Shown here: positions 10,510 to 20,875 of the stretch, one piece after another
Position numbering within the stretch: the stretch's first letter is position 1
Layout of the letters: every line of letters begins with the position of its first letter
NCBI GenBank assembly: GCA_014529385.2
Contig: CM043953.1
Coordinates: 68,070,372-68,134,371 of the forward strand
From: Adiantum capillus-veneris
Taxonomy: Eukaryota > Streptophyta > Polypodiopsida > Polypodiales > Pteridaceae
Direction of reading: 5' to 3'
DNA: 64,000 bases
Position numbers and translations under genes: made by a program
Notes under the pieces: model-generated
Database searches by the model: none
What the model was told of the DNA's origin: nothing
What the model saw: only the letters and a program-made list of their open reading frames with translations

Positions 10510-11044
10510 TGTAACAGACTTGGACACTCCAAGTCAAGAATCAACCGCGACAACACCAAATAACCACTTCAAAACAATTCACAGATCACAATAGATTTGC
10601 ACTTGCCCGACGGAGTTCCGTGCCTAGAGATATTGGCCCCAAAGACTGGCGCCCCTTTCGGTATTTCTTTTTATATTAATCAGATCAAAGTACAAGAGAG
10701 TGGTTAGGGTTTCACTCTCAGACTCTGCGTCCAGATGCTCTGAGAAGTGAAGCCCTCACCACGTATTTAAAGGTACAAGGGATGCCCAAAAGCAGAGCCC
10801 CAAAAGCTTTTAAAATCAAAAGCATCAGTTCTCTCTCTCTTAGAGAGTCTTTTCTCTTTTTTTATAAAAAAAAGCAAGATTCGCGTCGCTCATCATTTTC
10901 CCAAAAAAAACAAAAAATTTAAATTTCAGCCTCCGCGATTTCCGGAAATTAGGGTTCCTGACAAAAATTAGGGTTTGCAGGAATTTTAGGGTTTCTGGCA
11001 GAAATTAGGGTTTTGGTTGTCCGCCACGTCATCACTTTGTGACA
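10510..11044 (-). repeat. F1a 3' LTR (535 bp)
   Basis: On the minus strand it opens TGTCACAAAG right after AAGAGGGGGGTA and ends CTGTTACA. It carries the shared block GAAATACCGAAAGGGGCGCC (10648-10667, minus) just downstream of a TATAAAAAG-like sequence. Confidence 0.85.
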
Positions 11045-11639
11045 TACCCCCCTCTTGAAAGCATTGTAATCGACCGCGATTACGCCTGCAAAACCGACAA
11101 AAGCCATAAACCGTCTTAGCAGACACTGACTGTTACTACCTACGTACTAGGGACACACATCTAGCACATGTACAAAATCGACAGTCACATCACACGACAT
11201 CACAGGACATCACCAGACATCACATGACATTCAACATTCATTCGGATCTTAGACTATGATTTATCGGCAATGTAGCTAGCAATCACATCTAGGTCCAATC
11301 GGGACCTCATCGATGTCCGATTGACTAACCCCTATTGCAACCATGTCTATTCGAGATCAATCAAACCAAAATGCTGCAGTCATTTCGTCTATCAGTTCCT
11401 GCACTCACACGAAGTCAAGAACAAATCAGTATCATAATCAGGAATTCCATTTTATAAAGTCATCTAGCAGAATACTGCCAGCTCTCAGTATCCCTGAAGC
11501 TCAAAGAGACATCAATGACTTTAGTATCAAAATCCAGGCATCTGTTGACAAAGGAGTGGAGTGACTCCCCTCTTGTGCATCCCATTGCACCAGATCTCCG
11601 GTCAAGCTGAATTCAAGGTTCCGTTTGGAGTAGACTATG

Positions 11640-12072
11640 CTAAACCAAAACATCGAGGTAAAGTTTCACAATCCGAGGAGTATCTGCTAGGTCCTCCTCC
11701 TCCATCCACTTCGCATCAAATGCAGGAAATTTCTTGAACCAAACCAAGAACCCGCCTTCGGACTTTACCTTTCTTCGTATCTTTATGTGCCAAAATCTGT
11801 TCAGGAACAAGGACTTCCTCGTTTTCTTCCACTTCGGGTTGCTCATCAGGCTCCCCATCATCAGGCACATCACCCTTAACAGGTTTCAAGAGACTCACAA
11901 GCAATGCATTGTGAATCCTCCAAGTATCTGGCAGTTTCAATCGGAAGGAGACATCATTTATCTTGTCAGTGATCTGGAAAGGTCCGTAGTATCGCATACT
12001 AAGCTTTGGAAAAAGCCTCTCCTTTCCCTTTTTCTTTCGTAGGCGTGCCTTCTCAAAAGTAAGAGCACCCAA
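11640..12072 (-). pseudogene. F1a integrase C-terminus and chromodomain (two frames)
   Basis: The frame 11716-12072 has the basic [28 protein letters not shown]-type segment and [11 protein letters not shown]. The chromodomain proper ([19 protein letters not shown]) is in another frame (11640-11873). Gag-pol of family 1 would end here. The frameshift lies near 11,740, and another break occurs at about 12,070. F1d has the same pieces at 41006-41438. Confidence 0.8.
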
Positions 12073-12088
12073 TCATCCTCCTTCAGTT

Positions 12089-13058
12089 TCAAGTCGCGAC
12101 GATGGCGATCCGCTGCCTTCTTCTGTCGTTCTTGTGACTCCTGCAAAGTCTCGCGAACCTTGGCAAAAGCCGTATCCAAATCTCGCGAATATTCATCCGC
12201 TTCAAATATCTAATCTTTCGTGCTGAGGAAGGATGGAACCTTCGCAGCACTTTCAACAATCTCACATGGCGTCTTCCCCGTCGAAGAGTGTATCGTGTTA
12301 TTGTAGACAAATTCCACCAAAGGTAAGTTCTTTTCCCATTGAGTCTTCTGATCCGAGATACAAGACTTCAATAAATCTAAAATCACTGAATTGGCAATCT
12401 CAAATTGCCCGTCAGTCTGCAAGTGGAACGATGACGAAAACTGCAACTGCGTGCCAATGTTCTCCCAAATTGCCTTCCAAAACCAACTCATAAATCTGGG
12501 GTCTCTGTCGGAGAGAATCGTCTCAGACGTGCCATGTAATCGGAAAATCATCGTGATCATTCTGTATTCTCGGGAGATCAAAAAAATGAAATCCATTTCA
12601 ATATTTTCCCAGGGGCGAGTGGGTATGGGTAAAGGCTGTAACAATCCCTGTGCTTTATGCCTGTCAAACTTGACCTTTTGGCATGCCAAGCAACTGCGCA
12701 CAAACTCTTCCACATCCTTCTTGAGTCTCCGCCAAAAGAAATATTTGTCTACCCCTATCATGGTGGTAGCAATGCCACGGTGACCCGTAAAAGGTGGACA
12801 GTGGCAATCAGTCATAACCTTTTCCCTCAACGACTGTGTAACGCACAACATAGTCTTTTTCATCAAGTAGCTTTCTCGAAGGGAGTATCCAACTACTGTC
12901 TCCCCATCCTGTATCCGTGTGAAAATATCTGGAAAATTTGTATCTGTGGCACACTGATCAACCATATCCTCGAAGCTCCTATGATGTATCGCGGAAATAG
13001 CCAGAACCAACGGTTTCCGAGACAAAGCATTTGCCACCACATTCTTCTGTCCCTGCAC
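12089..13058 (-). pseudogene. F1a integrase zinc finger and catalytic core
   Basis: Reading 5' to 3' on the minus strand: GQKNVVANALSRKP (the usual end of the RNase H region), the HHCC finger (HRGIATT...CLACQKVKFDR) and the core with MDFIF, SDRDPRF and HLQTDGQFEIANS. The segment between MDFIF and SDRDP is shortened: the sequence jumps from MITMIFRLHG to TSETILSDRD, so part of the catalytic core is missing. A further frameshift lies near 12,210, after SFLSTKD. Confidence 0.8.
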
Positions 13059-13067
13059 ATGGACAAT

Positions 13068-14301
13068 CTAGAAGTGGAACTGTGACAAGATGTTCACCCA
13101 CCGCATCTGCTTTTCCGAAAGCTGCTTCTGTGACAAGAAGTAGCGCAAACTCTGATGGTCTGTAAAGACAGTAAAATCCGCTCCGAGTAGGTAATGCCGC
13201 CACTGAGTAAGAGCATGGATAATCGCCAAAAGCTCTTTCTCATAGATCTGTGCTGTCATCTCCGGCCTAGAGAACAAACGGCTCTCGTAAGCTATGACAT
13301 GGCCTTCTTGCATCAAGACCGCACCCAGACTACGACCACAGGCATCACAATACACTTCAAATGACTTCTGCAAGTCCGGCAAAGTCAAAACAGGTCCCGT
13401 AGTCAATTTCTCTTTCAATGTCCGAAAGGCAGTCACCTCTGTGGGTCCCCACGAAAAAGGTACACCTTTCTGTGTCAAGGTATGCAAAGGGGACGCAACC
13501 TCTGCAAACTTTCGTATGAACCGCTTGTAGTACGAACACAATCCCACGAAGCTTCTAACTTCATGGACATTCCTCAAATAGGGCCAATCACGGATAGTCT
13601 CTATCTTGGCCGGGTCCATTTGCACTCCTGCTGCTGACACAATGTGTCCCAAAAAGTGTATCTCTGGTAGGAAAAAATCACTTTTCTTTGCATTAATCAC
13701 TAACGTGTGATCTCGTAATGCCTGAAAGACATGAAGCAGATGATCTCTGTGTTCTGCCTCATTCTTGGAGAAGACAATGATGTCGTCAAAGAAAGTGCCA
13801 ACAAATAGCTTGTACTCTCGAAAAATCCTGTCCATCATGTGGTTAAATGTCGCAGGAGCATTGGTTAAGCCAAAAGGCATCACCAAAAACTCAAATAACC
13901 CAAAAGTCGTTCGAAAAGCTGTCTTGTAGACATCTCCTGGCGCTATCCTGATCTGATGATATCCACTCTTCAAGTCAATCCTGCTAAAGCACGAGGATCC
14001 CTGTAACTTGTCGAGTATATCATCGATCCTAAGAATCGGAAATCTGTTCTTGATGGTGATTTCGTTGAGAGTGCTATAATCGATGCACATTCTCCAAGAT
14101 CCGTCTTTCTTCAAAAACCAACAACACTAGAGAGCAATACGGTGAAGTACTAGGCTGGACAAGACCCTTTTCCAAGAGGTCTTTCACTGGGTTCATAATC
14201 TTTTCATTCTGTACTCGGCTCACACGATAAGGTGGCCGATTCGGTGGCGTGCTTCCAGATATCAGATCAATGGTATGATCTTCAGGCCCTCTCAAAAGCA
14301 A
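13068..14301 (-). pseudogene. F1a reverse transcriptase and RNase H
   Basis: RT motifs are [45 protein letters not shown] and the catalytic FFDDIIVFSK box near 13,790. Then come FLGHIVS, the RNase H start YCDACGRSLGAVLMQEGHVIAYESR, YEKELLAIIHAL, and FTDHQSLRYFL. The N-terminal part ([11 protein letters not shown]...STSPYCS) is in another frame at 14074-14301, separated by a frameshift near 14,110. It is the best-preserved RT of family 1 in the window; F1c keeps only its first third and F1d lacks it. Confidence 0.85.
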
Positions 14302-14900
14302 TCGGCATGAGCGTGGAGAAAAAAATCTTGGCGTTCTTTTCTTCAGGTCAAGACATATTCAACCTTTATCCATCGTTCAGTTCTCCCAAAAGAATGAGTA
14401 AGAAAAACTGAAGTTCATCAAGTACAATCTCTAAGCCCTTCATTTATCAAAGTCGCTTTCTCAGCCCGGTAGTCAACCATGGCGTAGTTCTTGTGGTACC
14501 AAGGGATCCCGAGTAGAACGTCACTCGCGTGCCTTGAACACCCCTGTCATTGCAAACAAAGTTTGCCAATGCTCAGTGTAATGGCAACATCCCATCCGGG
14601 TGCCAGTCGAACTACCTCCGCCTGTGGCGTCAATCTGTCGCGCGTAGTTCCAAATCGAGCCGCCAATTCCAAGTGAAAAGAAGTTGGCCTTGGCTCCTTC
14701 AAAAGAGCTTCCTGATCCTTCACTTTGCCCCAAAAGCGGCAAAGTTTGTACTTTCATTCATTTGATTCAGTGCAAGTCCCACGCCATGTGGTACCAGTTC
14801 TGCTTTTCTATATGCCTTTTCTGCCACGTTCCTCAGCTGCTCTCGAACTCTCAGACCTGTCGTCGTCTTTATCATTCTGTTCTTTCTGTGCCTTTTTAGG
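14302..14900 (-). pseudogene. F1a protease region, heavily decayed
   Basis: Positionally this is where the aspartic protease should lie, between the zinc knuckle and RT. Fragments such as a GVFKAREW-like stretch and LGIPW-like codons can be read in several frames, but no intact D-S/T-G-A motif is clear. F1d has the same decayed block at 42,950-43,380, so the damage is older than the split of the two copies. Confidence 0.5.
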
Positions 14901-14943
14901 GCACTTCGTGGAGATATGTCCATGTTCCCCGCATCCAAAGCAC
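14901..14943 (-). other. Gag zinc knuckle of F1a (CX2CX4HX4C)
   Basis: On the minus strand the frame reads KCFGCGEHGHISTKCPK, a standard retroviral nucleocapsid knuckle. In F1d (about 43,519-43,561) the second cysteine is tyrosine (CFGYGEHGHIS), which should abolish zinc binding there. Confidence 0.85.
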
Positions 14944-15047
14944 TTCCCCTCTCTGATGAAGCGAGCTCTCTCCTCAGGAGTAAGCTTGGGTTGTGCATCC
15001 TTTTTCTCTGGGTTGCTCTTTTTCTTTCTACTTTCATTCCAAGAAGT

Positions 15048-16354
15048 CTATTCGGCTCGTTGTGTCATGGCCTCATCTGTGGGGTAGGTCAAACTGCCAG
15101 AGTGAATGGCAAAGCCCCGCTTCGCATGACTCATCAACTCCTGAATAGAAGCTGACTTCTGTTCACAAGCAGTGATCTCGGATCTCTGTAGGTAGACCCA
15201 AGGTAAACCGCTCAATCTGTTCTCTGAACGAGATCTTCTTGAATGAAGAGGCGGGTAGAAAAGAGCTCCAGAATCTTTCACAATAAGCATTGATTGTATC
15301 TTTCTTGGTCATCCGAAGATGGTTCCAAGCAGCTCGTACACCTCGTTCATATTCTTGCATCAACCAAGAAGAAATAAAAAGCTTCTTAAATTTCAGCCAT
15401 TTAACGGGCGCAGTCGTGTTTAAGAGAAGCGTAGACCACCAAGTACGAGCATTCCCCTTAAAGTAAGAGGCAGCTCTCCGAATCTTGGAGTGCTCTGAAT
15501 AGCATCCTCCCGCGAAAGCGATGTCACACTGCTGTATAAAAGACAAAGCCTTCGAAACATCTGAGTATCCTGAAAAGTATCAAACTTGATCGAGTGGCCA
15601 CCTTCCTTAAACTCTCTGACTTTCTTGCTTTTATCTTCGCGAAAGTCATACTGGTTGGCTTTGTAAAAATTCTTCTTGTTCGCATAAAAGTTTCCGTTGT
15701 CAGAGTCTGAACTGTCCATAGACGAGTCCTCTGTAGAAGTGTCACTCACTGGGCGAGACTTAGACATCCTTGCCTTTTTCTTGCTCTTTCCGAAGCGTTG
15801 TTTCTTGCTTCGCTTTTTGCTTTTCCTGTCTTCTTCGCTCGAGTCTGAAGAGCTAGAAGAACTGTCAGAAGAAGAAGAAAGAATAGGTCTTCAAACTTGA
15901 CGCGCTTCTTCAATTTCTTTGCCTTGTCAAAAGTCGACTGACGACCCAAATAACTTGTAAGGTCAGTTCTTTTCTTCTGCTTTTTGCCTTTCTTTTGCAC
16001 GTCGAAAAGCTGAGCAATCCGTGCATCAACCACGTTCTCCAGTTCCTTCTCCGTATATTTCTTGGAGGCAGAAGGTTTCCTGAGAGCAGGTTTCGGGAGT
16101 GGTGTTGTGGTTCTTTGCCACTCCATCTGTACCTCTTCCAAAGAGGTCTGGTTCATATATTTTGCCATCTTCGGGTCCCTGGCAAAATTGAGCACCATCT
16201 TTGTTGCATCGCCAATCAATTGACGACGCTCCATCTCTCGCCGCTCCGCCTGAGTAGGCCGAGGCGGGCCATACTCTCTGTCTGAATCTTCGTTGTGATC
16301 CCAGCCCGCATCTCCAGATGCAGAGGGAGTCGACTGATCATTGCCTGAAGCCAT
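15048..16354 (-). pseudogene. F1a gag
   Basis: Start ATG at 16354 (MASGNDQSTPSASGD); the same start is seen in F1c (35836) and F1d (45004). The N-terminal half is charged: an acidic/proline stretch, MERRQLIGDATKM, a lysine-rich coil and serine runs. The capsid-like Retrotrans_gag part follows (SFIQQCDIAFAGG, ARTWWSTLLLN, LKFKKLFISSWL, AWNHLRMTKKDTINAYCERFW). Frameshifts fall in the serine-coding GAA/TCT repeat near 15,870 and near 15,520-15,580. Confidence 0.8.
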
Positions 16355-16412
16355 AGGTGCCGCGGAAAAAAAAAATCGGGGATCGGATTCCCGTAGAAGA
16401 GAAATCGGCCGT

Positions 16413-16424
16413 GCTCTGATACCA
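16413..16424 (-). other. F1a primer-binding site (initiator tRNA-Met)
   Basis: TGGTATCAGAGC on the minus strand, one base from the 5' LTR end. The same site serves F1b (30147-30158), F1c (35897-35908) and F1d (45065-45076). Confidence 0.85.
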
Positions 16425-16425
16425 G

Positions 16426-16743
16426 TGTAACAGACTTGGACACTCCATGTCAAGAATCAACCGCGACAACACCAAATAACCACTTCAAAACAATTCACAG
16501 ATCACAATAGATTTGCACTGGCCCGGCGGAGTTCCGTGCCTAGAGATATTGGCCCCAAAGACTAGCGCCCCTTTCGGTATTTCTTTTTATATTAATCAGA
16601 TCAAAGTACAAGAGAGTGGTTAGGGTTTCACTCTCAGACTCTACGTTCAGATGCTCTGAGAAGTGAAGCCCTCACCACGTATTTAAAGGTACAAGGGATG
16701 CCCAAAAGCAGAGCCCCAAAAGCTTTTAAAATAAAAAGCGTCA

Positions 16744-16794
<51 letters not shown>

Positions 16795-16993
16795 GAGTCT
16801 TTTCTCTTTTTTTTTTTTTTTAAAAGCAAGATTCGCGTCGCTCATCATTTTCCCAAAAAAAAAAAAAAATCATTTCAGCCTCCGCGATTTCTGGAAATAA
16901 GGGTTCCTGTCAGAAATTAGGGTTTGCAGGAATTTTAGGGTTTCTGGCAAAAATTAGGGTTATTGCTGTCCGCCACGTCATCACTTTGTGACA
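16426..16993 (-). repeat. F1a 5' LTR (568 bp)
   Basis: Same sequence as the 3' LTR 10510-11044 apart from scattered changes and an expanded (CT)n tract (16746-16791) that explains most of the length difference. Confidence 0.85.
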
Positions 16994-17257
16994 CGCGAAA
17001 AGGAGTAGAACTCGGGTGAAGAGAAGATCCTTCTCAAACACGGTTTGCAAGCGAAAGAAAACCTCAAGACCCTCAAGAACCCAAGTTCTTAGAGGACTTA
17101 AGAACCAAAGATCATAGTGCATGGTCGTCACCCGAAGCGGAGTGGATATTTCGCATACAGGTGATGAGCATGAGAGAGGCGACGAAGAATTTTTCCCACC
17201 AGGAGATTTTTTCGACCCTCCCCCTTCACCATCTACGGCCCCATGTGTACCAAACCC
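16994..17257 (+). pseudogene. Family 3 unit 1: rest of leader and gag N-terminus, cut by an inversion
   Basis: Leader continues after F1a. Gag starts at 17121 (MVVTRSGVD, then DEHERGDEE and FFDPPPSPST) and stops matching the family after CCAAACCC at 17257, where an inverted segment begins. The same N-terminus is intact at 19116 and 21306. Confidence 0.75.
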
Positions 17258-18152
17258 AGCTTGTGGCGATGGTAAAAACGTTAGGTGTTGGGGAAGAAAT
17301 GCGGTCCAGGCCAATGCTGAAAACACCAAGCAGGATGGGGGGCTGGCGATGAGCAAAACCCTAGGGCTGATGGGGTGCTTGATGGGTTCTTGCTGAGAGA
17401 GAGGGAGTACCTGCTGCCAAAGGCCCGTTGTGCTCCTTGCTCATCTGCCAAAGAGTGCTAGCTTTGGTTTGCTTATATATTTTCTTACCCAAATTGCCCT
17501 GCCTACTTTTGTTGGAAAGTCACTTAAATTAATAAGTGAAAAATGTCCAAAATAGGGAAAATAGACTAAATGCACTCGAAAAATCCCCTGATGGAATCTG
17601 ATGGAATCTGATGGATTCTGATGGAAATACTGATGATCATGTTGTGTGCAACCAGAGGATATGCATCTACACTAGGTGACTAGGCATGCACGGTCTACGA
17701 GTAGACTCACAGAAAGTGCCAGATCACTTCTAATCTAGACTGACTAGACTGACTGAACCCTGGTCATGCTATAACTTGTCCACGGACACATAGGGCTTCC
17801 TCTAGGTGCGCGGCTAGTCGTGCCTCTTGCCATGCGTGGTACCAATTGATGGCATCACCGGTAAGGTACATAACTGCCGTTAAAACCTTGCTATTTCCTG
17901 TCTTCTTAGTTGTCGCAAAATAAGCATTAAATTGATGCAACCAAGATTCCGTAGCATCCATCTTACCATCATACTTACTGAAAGTCAACTTCTCTGTGAC
18001 TTGATGGTTGGAATCCGCATCGTGGCTTGCGCCACTTGATCAACTCCCACGATCTTTGGGTAGTTCGGACTTCGAGGCAAGTACTTGTCGAATCAATTCT
18101 TGAGTGCGTAGTTCTCGTTGAGCGTCTCATCTGCTTGACCATTGCCTCCATA
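17258..18152 (-). other. In-situ inverted segment (895 bp) carrying gag 3' part and LTR2 5' part
   Basis: Read on the minus strand, this segment begins TATGGAGGCAATGGTCAAGC (gag), includes the capsid-like frame 17764-17988 (FSKYDGKMDATESW, GDAINWYHAWQEARL) and then the first half of a family 3 LTR up to CCATCGCCACAAGCT. Turning it round makes both borders co-linear with the intact unit: CCAAACCC joins TATGGAGG as at 19,246-19,262, and ACAAGCT joins GGAACC as in LTR3, with about four bases lost. A deletion of about 200 bp removes the coiled-coil part of gag. Confidence 0.75.
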
Positions 18153-18683
18153 GGAACCAACGTTTTCAGCATCAAGCACAGCAGCCTTTTCAGCCATAAA
18201 CGGCTGCAGACATCAACGTTTTTCATCCCCCCAAAACGCAGCCAAATCAGTGTTTTCAGCAGTCCGGAATCAGCCCCAGATTTTCAGCAGATAGCGTTTT
18301 GTGGACAGCAATTAGAAGGTTGCAGATTTCAGCCCTTAGGTCATTGTCGCCGTTCCCGTCGTCGTCACCGACATAGCCCGAATTTGCATCAATTTCCATG
18401 CATCATCATTGTACCACTATGTGCAATCAATAGTAGACCATTCTTGCCGACGAGAGTGGGCCTTCGGAGGAGGGTTTTACAACGTCTCTGGTGTCGTATC
18501 TCTCTTCTCTCTTTCTCTCAGTCTCATACACTTGCACGCACAATATCCACTCACTTTGTTCGTGATCACAGCACTCTCCATAAAGAACGGAAGGCTCTCC
18601 CTTCCATAAGAACTAAAAGGAACCTTGAGCAAATATGGATCACTCTCTTGAGAAAATACACATTCATTCCGCTGCACCTTACA
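18153..18683 (+). repeat. Family 3 LTR2, 3' part in normal orientation
   Basis: Runs from GGAACCAACGTTTTCAGC to CACCTTACA. The other part of this LTR lies in the inverted segment to the left. ORFs here (for example the 266-codon frame from 18027) cross the inversion border and are fortuitous. Confidence 0.75.
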
Positions 18684-19115
18684 ATAGTATCAGAGCTTTG
18701 GCAGTGTTCTGTATCACTCAAGGAAAGAACCACAAGAATCACAAGATTTTTTTTTTCGCTTGTTGCGGTCGCACGAACCCAAGTTCGCTTGGGCGTGTCG
18801 ATTCCTAATCGTGTTTTTGAAGAGTGACACGAATCCCAAGAAAGAAGGGTTTGTCTAGCCTCCCCTTGTGTTTCTTTTCACTCATTGAGAGCGGACCGTG
18901 CACTTAGCGGCCGGCCAATCGACGTGAGGTGGGAAAAAGCAACCTTGGTGTGAGCGCAAAGGCCGCCAAGGGGTGCCCCCGCTGAAAGGAGTAGAACTTG
19001 GGTGACGAGAAGATCCTTCTCAAACACGGTTTGCAAGCGAAAGAAAACCTCAAGAACCTCAAGACCCTCAAGAACCCAAGTTCCTAGTAGACTTGAGAAC
19101 CAAAGATCATAGTGC

Positions 19116-19841
19116 ATGGTCATCACCCGAAGCAGAATGGATACTTCGCATACAGCTGATGAGCATGAGAGAGGCGACGAAGAATTTTCCCCACCGGGAG
19201 ATTTTTTCGATCCTCCCCCTTCGCTATCTACGCCACCAAGTGTACCAAACCCTATGGAGGCAATGGTCAAGCAAATGATGGACATGATGGACAAACAAAA
19301 AGCAACTCGCCTTGATTTAGAACGCGAGCGCGAGGAACGAAAAGAAAGAAAACAACAAAGACAGGAGGAAGCGGCAGCACGAAGTGCGGCATTAGAGGCC
19401 GAGCGTGCAGCTCAAAAAGTGGCCTTGGAGGCCGAGCGTGAAGCTCAAAGAGTGGCCTTGGCGATCGAGCGTGAGGCTTAACGAGAACTACGCACTCAAG
19501 AATTGATTCGACAAGTACTTGCCTCGAAATCCAAACTACCCAAAGATCGTCGAGGTTCATCAAGTGGCGCAAGCCACGATGCGGATTCCAAGCATCAAGT
19601 CACAGAGAAGTTGACTTTCAGTAAGTATGATGATAAGATGGATGCTACGGTTATTCATTCTTGGTTCCATCAATTTAATGCTTATTTTGCGACAACTAAG
19701 AAGACAAGAAATAGCAAGGTTTTGAAAACTGCTATGTACCTTACCGGAGATGCCATCAATTGGAACCACGCATGGCAAGAGGCACAACTAGCCGCGCACC
19801 TAGAGGAAGCCCTATGTGTCCATGGACAAGCTACAGCATGA
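19116..19841 (+). pseudogene. Family 3 gag (unit 2), one in-frame stop
   Basis: About 242 codons in one frame, broken only by TAA at 19479-19481. N-terminus MVITRSRMDTSHTADEHERG is acidic, then proline-rich (DPPPSLSTPPS), then a long charged coiled coil with 11-residue repeats (LEAERAAQKVA, LEAEREAQRVA), then a short capsid-like domain (LTFSKYDDKMDAT...WFHQFNAYFATTKK...LTGDAINWNHAWQEAQLAAHLEE). The frame ends 30 bases inside LTR3. Gag would package the RNA; with no enzymes encoded, the family must borrow them. It resembles gag-only terminal-repeat elements known from plants. Confidence 0.75.
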
Positions 19842-20875
19842 CCTCGGTTCAGTCAATCCAATAAGTCTAGATTAGAAGTGATCTGGCACTTTCTATGAGT
19901 CTATTCGTAGACCATGCATGCCCAGACACTTAGTGTAGATGCAAATCCTCTAGTTGCACACAGCATGATCATCAGTATTCCCATCAGAATCCATCAGATT
20001 CCATCAGGGGATTTTTCCAGTGCATTTAGCCTATTTTCCCTATTTTTCACATTTTTCACTTATTAATTTAAGTGACTTTCCAACAAAAGTAGGTAGGGCA
20101 ATTTGGGTAAGAAAATATATAAGCAAACCAAAGCTAGCACTCTTTGGCAGATGAGCAAGGAGCAGAACAGGCCTTTGGGAGCAGGTACTCCCTCTCTCTC
20201 AGCAAGAACCCCTCAAGCACTCCATCAGCCCTAGCGTTTTGCTCATCGCCAGCCCCCCATCCTGCTTGGCGTTTTCAGCATTGGCCTGGACCGCATTTCT
20301 TCCCCAACACCTAGCGTTTTTACCATCGCCACAAGCTGCAAGGAACCAGCGTTTTCAGCATCAAGCACAGCAGCGTTTTCAGCCATAAACCGCTGCAGAC
20401 ATCAGCATTTTTCATCCCCCCCAAGACGCACCCAAATCAGCGTTTTCAGCAGTCCTGAATCAGCCCCAGATTTTCAGCAGATAGCATTTTGTGGACAGCA
20501 ATTAGAGGGTTGCAGATTTCAGCCCTTAGGTCATTATCACCGTTCCCGTCGTCGTCACCGACATAGCCCGAATTTGCATCAATTTCCATGCATCATCATT
20601 GTACCACTATGTGCAATCAATAGTAGACCATTCTCGCCGACGAGAGTGGGCCTTCGGAGGAGGGTTTTACAACGTCTCTGGTGTCGTATCTCTCTTCTCT
20701 CTTTCTCCCAGTCTCATACACTTGCACACACAATATCCACTCACTTTGTTCGTGATCACAACACTCTCCATAAAGAACGGAAGGCTCTCCCTTCCATAAG
20801 AACTAAAAGGAACCTTGAGCAAATATGGATCACTCATCTTAAGAAAATACAACATTCATTCCGCTGCAGCTTACA
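19810..20875 (+). repeat. Family 3 LTR3
   Basis: Joined to gag at CCCTATGTGTCC, so it lacks the first 20 or so bases (TGTCACGTGACACATCCAA) seen in the solo LTR. TATA box at 20116-20123. Ends GCAGCTTACA, followed by a slightly mutated Met primer site. Confidence 0.8.

Larger units (their letters stand above)
10510..16993 (-). mobile_element. F1a: family 1 chromodomain Ty3/Gypsy element inside the family 3 leader
   Basis: Complete outline on the minus strand: 5' LTR 16426-16993, PBS 16413-16424, gag, zinc knuckle, RT, RNase H, integrase, chromodomain, polypurine tract (11046-11058 on the plus strand as CCCCCCTCTTGAA) and 3' LTR 10510-11044. The family 3 leader continues on both sides. The flanking five bases are CGTGG (10505-10509) and CGCGA (16994-16998); both differ from CGCGG by one transition, and CGCGG is what the related leader near 32,630 has at this point. 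Several frameshifts make it non-autonomous. Confidence 0.85.

Noticed and set aside
11734-12042. Plus-strand ORFs opposite family 1 pol (also 12391-13085, 41100-41408, 41757-42451)
   Set aside because: Antisense shadows of the integrase and RT frames; they exist in both F1a and F1d because the sense sequence is conserved.
18027-18827. 266-codon plus-strand ORF
   Set aside because: It crosses the inversion border at 18152 and runs through LTR sequence; the same LTR gives different ORFs in other copies.
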